Positions 7,163 through 10,581 of a stretch of 10,581 nt of DNA are shown here, piece after piece. The first letter of the stretch is position 1. Every line of letters begins with the position of its first letter. This stretch comes from Anaerolineales bacterium. GTDB taxonomy: Bacteria; Chloroflexota; Anaerolineae; Anaerolineales; DRMV01. The notes below the pieces were generated by a model, which ran no database searches, was not told the DNA's origin, and was given only the letters and a program-made list of their open reading frames with translations. The stretch lies in assembly GCA_015484985.1 (NCBI GenBank), contig WFUL01000085.1, positions 1 to 10,581 on the forward strand, given 5' to 3'. Position numbers and translations under genes: made by a program.

Positions 7163-9949
7163 TCAAGACTCCTTCAACCAACCACGACGGACCAGCACCT
7201 TCTCCAATTCGACCCCCCAGAACACCACCGTGCTCAACACCAGCGCCAGAACCAGTTCGTCCAGCCCCAAAGCAACCGTGTTGAAGATGGACTGTAACGC
7301 AGGGACGTAAATCACCGCCAATTGTAGGCCGAAGGTGAGCAAAACAGCAACCAAGAGAAAGAGATTGCTCCGTAACCCGCGGGTGAAAAGGGACTCCTTC
7401 GAACTACGAATGGCCAAGGCATTCCCCATTTGCGCAAGGGTTAAGGTAGTGAACACCATGGTCTGCCAGATTTCCTGTCCCCGTGTCCCCCCAAATGCAT
7501 AATACCAAAACCCAACACCCAACGAGACCAATCCCATGAGCAAACCAATGAAGCCCATGTCCCGCACCATAGGAGCATCGAAGATGCGAGCCTGGGGGTT
7601 GTAAGGGGGACGTTTCATCACGTCCTTTTCGCCCGGTTCGACGGTCAGCGCCAGACCAGGGAGGCCATCAGTGACCAGGTTAATCCAGAGAATTTGCAAG
7701 GGACGCAAGGGAAGGGGCATCCCGAAAAAGGGCGCCAGGAGCATCACCAAGAGTTCACCAGTGTTGGAGGTCATGGTGTACTTGATGAACTTACGGATGT
7801 TGTCGTAGATGATACGCCCCTCCTCCACCGCGGCGACGATGGTGGCGAAATTGTCGTCCAAAAGCACCATCTCCGAGGCTTCTTTGGCCACCTCTGTTCC
7901 CGTGATGCCCATGGCTACGCCGATATCCGCTTTTTTGAGCGCGGGCGCGTCGTTCACACCATCTCCCGTCATGGCTACGATGTGGCCCCGGTTTTGCAAG
8001 GCTTCCACGATGTGGAGTTTGTGTTCCGGGGAAACGCGCGCGAAGACGGCCACCTGTTCCACACGCGCTTCCAGGTCGCGACGGTCCATGTCATGCAAGG
8101 CATAACCCGTCAGGAGCTCACCCCCGTCCATCAAGTCCAGCTGCCGGGCAATGGTCCGGGCGGTGGTGGGATGGTCACCGGTGATCATTTTGACCTGGAT
8201 GCCGGCTTCCTGACATGTGCGCACCGCATCCTGTGCCTCGGGACGCAAGGGGTCCATCATGCCCACCAAACCGACGAACACCAAACGGTGCTCCACCTCC
8301 TCCTGAAGCCGTTCCTCAGGAGACAGCACGTCGAGACGGCGAACGGCCAGCCCCAGGACCCGGATACCTTGTTCGGCCAAACGTTCGTTTTCTTCCAGTA
8401 TGGTCTGACGGTCTGCGTCGGTCATGGGGCGCACCGTCCCGTCCTTCCACACCCGGTCGCTCAATTTCAGCAACACATCGGCCGCGCCTTTGGCGAAGAC
8501 CACATAGGGAGGTGGCGGGTTCCGGAAGAAAGTCTCCCACAACCAGGTCAAGTGAGGGTCCTGAGCCAGCAAATCAGGCCGCACCTGATGGACGGTGACC
8601 ATACGCTTCCGTTCCGAGGTAAAGGGAACCTCGGCTACCCTGGGCAGGATTTTCTCCAAAATGGGCTTGGGAAGGCCAAATTGCGCCGCGGCCACCACGA
8701 GAGCACCCTCGGTGGGATCTCCGACAGCCCGGTATCCATCTCCGTTTTCAGGGGGCAGCAGCTCCGCGTCGTTGCATAAGGCCCCAGTGACCAACATGAC
8801 AAGGAAATCCGGGTCCAGCTGCTTGGCCCCCTTTTCCAGGGCCTCGACCACGTCGTCCTGGGGGAGCTCCTGGACCACCTGGGCCACGTCTAGGCGCTTT
8901 CCAAAACCGTCCAGCACCGTAACGGTCATGCGATTTTGCGTCAGCGTACCCGTTTTATCGGTGCAGATGACCGTCACCGAGCCCAGGGTCTCTACTGCAG
9001 GGAGCTTGCGGATTAACGCACGACGGCGCAACATGCGCTGTGCGCCCAAAGCCAGGGCGATGGTCACCACTGCGGGCAGGCCCTCGGGTACCGCAGCCAC
9101 CGCCATGCTGATGGCGGTGATGAACATCAAGCGCGGGTCTTCCCCGCGCAACAGGCCCAGCAGGAAGATGAGCACAATCAGGGCGACGGCGGCGATGCTC
9201 AAATCCCGTCCCAAACGCGCGAGGCGTTTTTGCAGAGGGGTGGGCTCCCGTTCCACGGTATGCAACATGTGTGCGATTTTGCCCAATTCCGTGTGGTGGC
9301 CGGTAGCCGTGACCACCGCCTCCCCTTTGCCATAGGTCACCCAGGTGCCCATGAAAATCATGTTGCGACGTTCTGCAACGGGAAGCCCCTCCACAGGGAT
9401 GGGATCCACGTGTTTGGAAATGGGCTGGGATTCCCCCGTCAGCGCGGCCTCCTCCACCCGCAGCGAAATACTGCGCAGCACCCGCGCGTCCGCGGCCACC
9501 GCGTCCCCTGCTTCCAGAAGGAGGATATCCCCGGGCACCACGTCCGTTGCCGGAACGTCCATGGCGTGTCCATCCCGCCGAACCCGCACCGTAGGCACGG
9601 TCATCTTTCGTAAGGCCGCCAGCGCGCGCTCCGCGCGATATTCTTGTGAGAACCCCAACAGGGCGTTCAGGATGACAATCACCAGAATGGCAATACTTTC
9701 CTTAATATCTCCCAGGGCCCAGGAAATGGCTGCGGCCACGATGAGCAGGATAACCATGGCCTCGGTGAACTGGGCAAGGAACATGCGTACCGGAGAGGGT
9801 CCCTGACCTTCCGGGAGGGCATTGGGGCCGAATTGCTCCCGACGCCGGCGGGCTTCTTCTTGGGAGAGCCCGGTCCGGGGGTCCACCTGCAGGATACGAC
9901 ATACCTCCTCAGCTTCCATACGCCAGGGCTGCAAAGTTCCAAAATTCAT
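7163..9949 (-). CDS. P2A-type calcium-transporting P-type ATPase
   Basis: A 928-residue membrane pump with all P-type landmarks. It has an N-terminal cation-ATPase domain (about 1-60), actuator motif TGES (171-174), phosphorylation motif DKTGTLT with Asp331, nucleotide-binding KGA (487-489), and hinge GDGVNDAPA (662-670). About ten membrane segments are arranged 2+2+6. The ion site is SERCA-like: PEGLP (288-292) with Glu289 in TM4, Asn729 and Glu732 in TM5 (SNTGE), and Asn757, Thr760 and Asp761 in TM6 (NLVTDGLP). Gln840 (AQMGNAL) occupies the position of SERCA Glu908, as in plasma-membrane pumps with a single calcium site. It should export Ca2+ from the cytoplasm using ATP. The start ATG (9947-9949) has GGGAGG 10 nt upstream. 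The gene is first in an operon with the metalloprotease. Transport of another cation cannot be excluded, but the ligand set favours calcium. Confidence 0.92.
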   Translation of the reverse strand: MNFGTLQPWRMEAEEVCRILQVDPRTGLSQEEARRRREQFGPNALPEGQGPSPVRMFLAQFTEAMVILLIVAAAISWALGDIKESIAILVIVILNALLGFSQEYRAERALAALRKMTVPTVRVRRDGHAMDVPATDVVPGDILLLEAGDAVAADARVLRSISLRVEEAALTGESQPISKHVDPIPVEGLPVAERRNMIFMGTWVTYGKGEAVVTATGHHTELGKIAHMLHTVEREPTPLQKRLARLGRDLSIAAVALIVLIFLLGLLRGEDPRLMFITAISMAVAAVPEGLPAVVTIALALGAQRMLRRRALIRKLPAVETLGSVTVICTDKTGTLTQNRMTVTVLDGFGKRLDVAQVVQELPQDDVVEALEKGAKQLDPDFLVMLVTGALCNDAELLPPENGDGYRAVGDPTEGALVVAAAQFGLPKPILEKILPRVAEVPFTSERKRMVTVHQVRPDLLAQDPHLTWLWETFFRNPPPPYVVFAKGAADVLLKLSDRVWKDGTVRPMTDADRQTILEENERLAEQGIRVLGLAVRRLDVLSPEERLQEEVEHRLVFVGLVGMMDPLRPEAQDAVRTCQEAGIQVKMITGDHPTTARTIARQLDLMDGGELLTGYALHDMDRRDLEARVEQVAVFARVSPEHKLHIVEALQNRGHIVAMTGDGVNDAPALKKADIGVAMGITGTEVAKEASEMVLLDDNFATIVAAVEEGRIIYDNIRKFIKYTMTSNTGELLVMLLAPFFGMPLPLRPLQILWINLVTDGLPGLALTVEPGEKDVMKRPPYNPQARIFDAPMVRDMGFIGLLMGLVSLGVGFWYYAFGGTRGQEIWQTMVFTTLTLAQMGNALAIRSSKESLFTRGLRSNLFLLVAVLLTFGLQLAVIYVPALQSIFNTVALGLDELVLALVLSTVVFWGVELEKVLVRRGWLKES

Positions 9950-10024
9950 GGTCCTTCGTCCTCCCGTACAAGGTCCTTAGAAGAAGACGGAAGCCCGATT
10001 CCCCGTCCATTCCGTGCGGAGGCA

Positions 10025-10030
10025 AGTATA
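10025..10030 (-). promoter_or_regulatory. Candidate -10 box for the ATPase-protease operon
   Basis: The minus strand reads TATACT here (complement of AGTATA), a good -10 hexamer about 75 nt upstream of the ATPase start. No TTGACA-like -35 box is found 16-19 nt further upstream and there is no TG extension, so the call is weak. Confidence 0.3.
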
Positions 10031-10087
10031 CCGTAATTCATATTGGCACCGTGGAGGTCGCGAGATCGGAACGCTCCCTAACTTTTG

Positions 10088-10116
10088 TTGACGTACCTTG
10101 GCACCTATGGTATTCT
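10088..10116 (+). promoter_or_regulatory. Sigma70-type promoter for infC
   Basis: TTGACG (10088-10093) and TATTCT (10111-10116) are separated by exactly 17 nt, and the -10 box is preceded by TGG (10108-10110), an extended -10 element. Transcription should start near 10123, giving a leader of only about 28 nt before the infC start. That is too short for a riboswitch or an attenuator, so control is more likely at the start codon itself. Confidence 0.75.
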
Positions 10117-10138
10117 ACGCACCGCAAATCTTTACCCT

Positions 10139-10144
10139 GGAGGT
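10139..10144 (+). promoter_or_regulatory. Shine-Dalgarno site that fixes the AUU start of infC
   Basis: GGAGGT ends 6 nt before ATT at 10151-10153 (7 nt after the GGAGG core), the optimal spacing. No ATG, GTG or TTG in the frame lies at suitable distance. The in-frame TTG codons at 10085 and 10088 are inside the promoter and lack a ribosome site. Confidence 0.8.
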
Positions 10145-10150
10145 GTTCTC

Positions 10151-10581
10151 ATTACCCAAGGAATTCGTGCGGAGGACTTTCGGGTCAACGAGGCCATTCG
10201 CGCCCCTCGGGTTCGTCTCATTGGTCCCGATGGGCAAAATTTGGGCGTCGTGACCCTGGAGGAGGCCCTGCGTCGGGCCCGGGAAGCCAATCTGGATTTA
10301 GTAGAGGTGGCACCTTCAGCCGATCCACCGGTATGTCGTATTCTGGACTTCGGCAAGTTTCTCTATGAGAAGAAAAAGCGGGAGCGGGAGAGCAAGAAGC
10401 GTCGGGTCCGGGTAGAAATGAAGGAAATGCGTCTGCGCCCGCGTACGGCGCTCCATGACCGAAACATCAAATTGCGCGATGCCCGGGAGTGGTTACAAGA
10501 GGGTAAAAAGGTCAAAGTGGTCATCCTCTTTCGAGGACGGGAAATCACCTATCCGGAACTGGCGTTGGAGGACCTCAAGGA
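10151..10581 (+). CDS. infC: Translation initiation factor IF-3, 5' part, AUU start codon
   Basis: About 143 codons are visible and the gene runs off the right edge; IF-3 is usually 170-200 residues. IF-3 binds the 30S subunit, checks start codon and initiator tRNA, and prevents premature 50S joining. The N-terminal domain shows RVNEAIRAPRVRLIGPDGQNLG (11-32), LDLVEVAPSADPPVCRILDFGKFLYE (48-73, containing the IF-3 family signature), then a basic linker helix (74-88) and the start of the C-terminal domain (VKVVILFRGREITYPELALEDL, 121-142), aligning well to E. coli IF-3. The start is placed at ATT 10151 from the Shine-Dalgarno spacing. A rare AUU start is the classic device for IF-3 autoregulation in E. 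coli infC. In most bacteria rpmI and rplT follow, but that lies outside the window. Confidence 0.93.
   Translation, partial: MTQGIRAEDFRVNEAIRAPRVRLIGPDGQNLGVVTLEEALRRAREANLDLVEVAPSADPPVCRILDFGKFLYEKKKRERESKKRRVRVEMKEMRLRPRTALHDRNIKLRDAREWLQEGKKVKVVILFRGREITYPELALEDLK

Noticed and set aside
7694..8779. Long plus-strand open frame (361 codons) antisense to the calcium ATPase
   Set aside because: It is the shadow of the P-type ATPase core (DKTGTLT to GDGVNDAP); the His/Gln/Gly-rich product resembles no protein.

Overview
The window is an ordinary chromosomal stretch of a moderately GC-rich bacterium. The large metalloprotease with a MAM-like beta-sandwich, the APC permease with a big cytoplasmic tail, and the short pyrimidine-rich intergenic repeats fit a Chloroflexota (Anaerolineae-like) organism best. 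That placement is an inference from protein style, not proven. No phage, transposase, CRISPR array, tRNA or rRNA is visible.

Layout: (1) 2-388 (+) is the 3' end of an NDP-sugar epimerase/dehydratase gene. (2) 389-748 is a convergent intergenic region with a terminator hairpin, a 61-nt conserved repeat block and most of a 121-bp element bounded by inverted repeats. (3) 749-3313 (-) is an APC-superfamily permease with a C-terminal domain I do not recognise; its last codons lie inside the 121-bp element. (4) 3314-3413 is a divergent promoter region. (5) 3414-4778 (+) is a family GH4, MelA-type alpha-galactosidase. (6) 4779-5116 is a second convergent intergenic region with a second copy of the 61-nt block and a strong hairpin. 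(7) 7163-9949 then 5117-7159 (-) is a two-gene operon: a P2A calcium ATPase followed 3 nt later by an exported zinc metalloprotease. (8) 9950-10150 is a divergent promoter region with a clear sigma70-type promoter for infC. (9) 10151 to the window end (+) is the start of infC (translation initiation factor IF-3), which appears to begin with an AUU codon.

The genes do not form one pathway. The enzymes cover sugar-nucleotide chemistry, alpha-galactoside hydrolysis, solute import, calcium export plus secreted proteolysis, and translation initiation. The only tight coupling is the ATPase-protease pair.

The most interesting non-coding signal is the pair of related 3'-end repeats at 593-699 (-) and 4790-4889 (+). 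Each has an almost constant 61-nt block followed by a hairpin whose apical part is conserved while its lower stem has changed by paired (compensatory) substitutions. Both copies lie between convergent genes, in the same orientation relative to one of the two flanking genes, and both hairpins have T-rich tracts on both strands. They look like a dispersed family of mobile or duplicated, possibly bidirectional, terminator elements.
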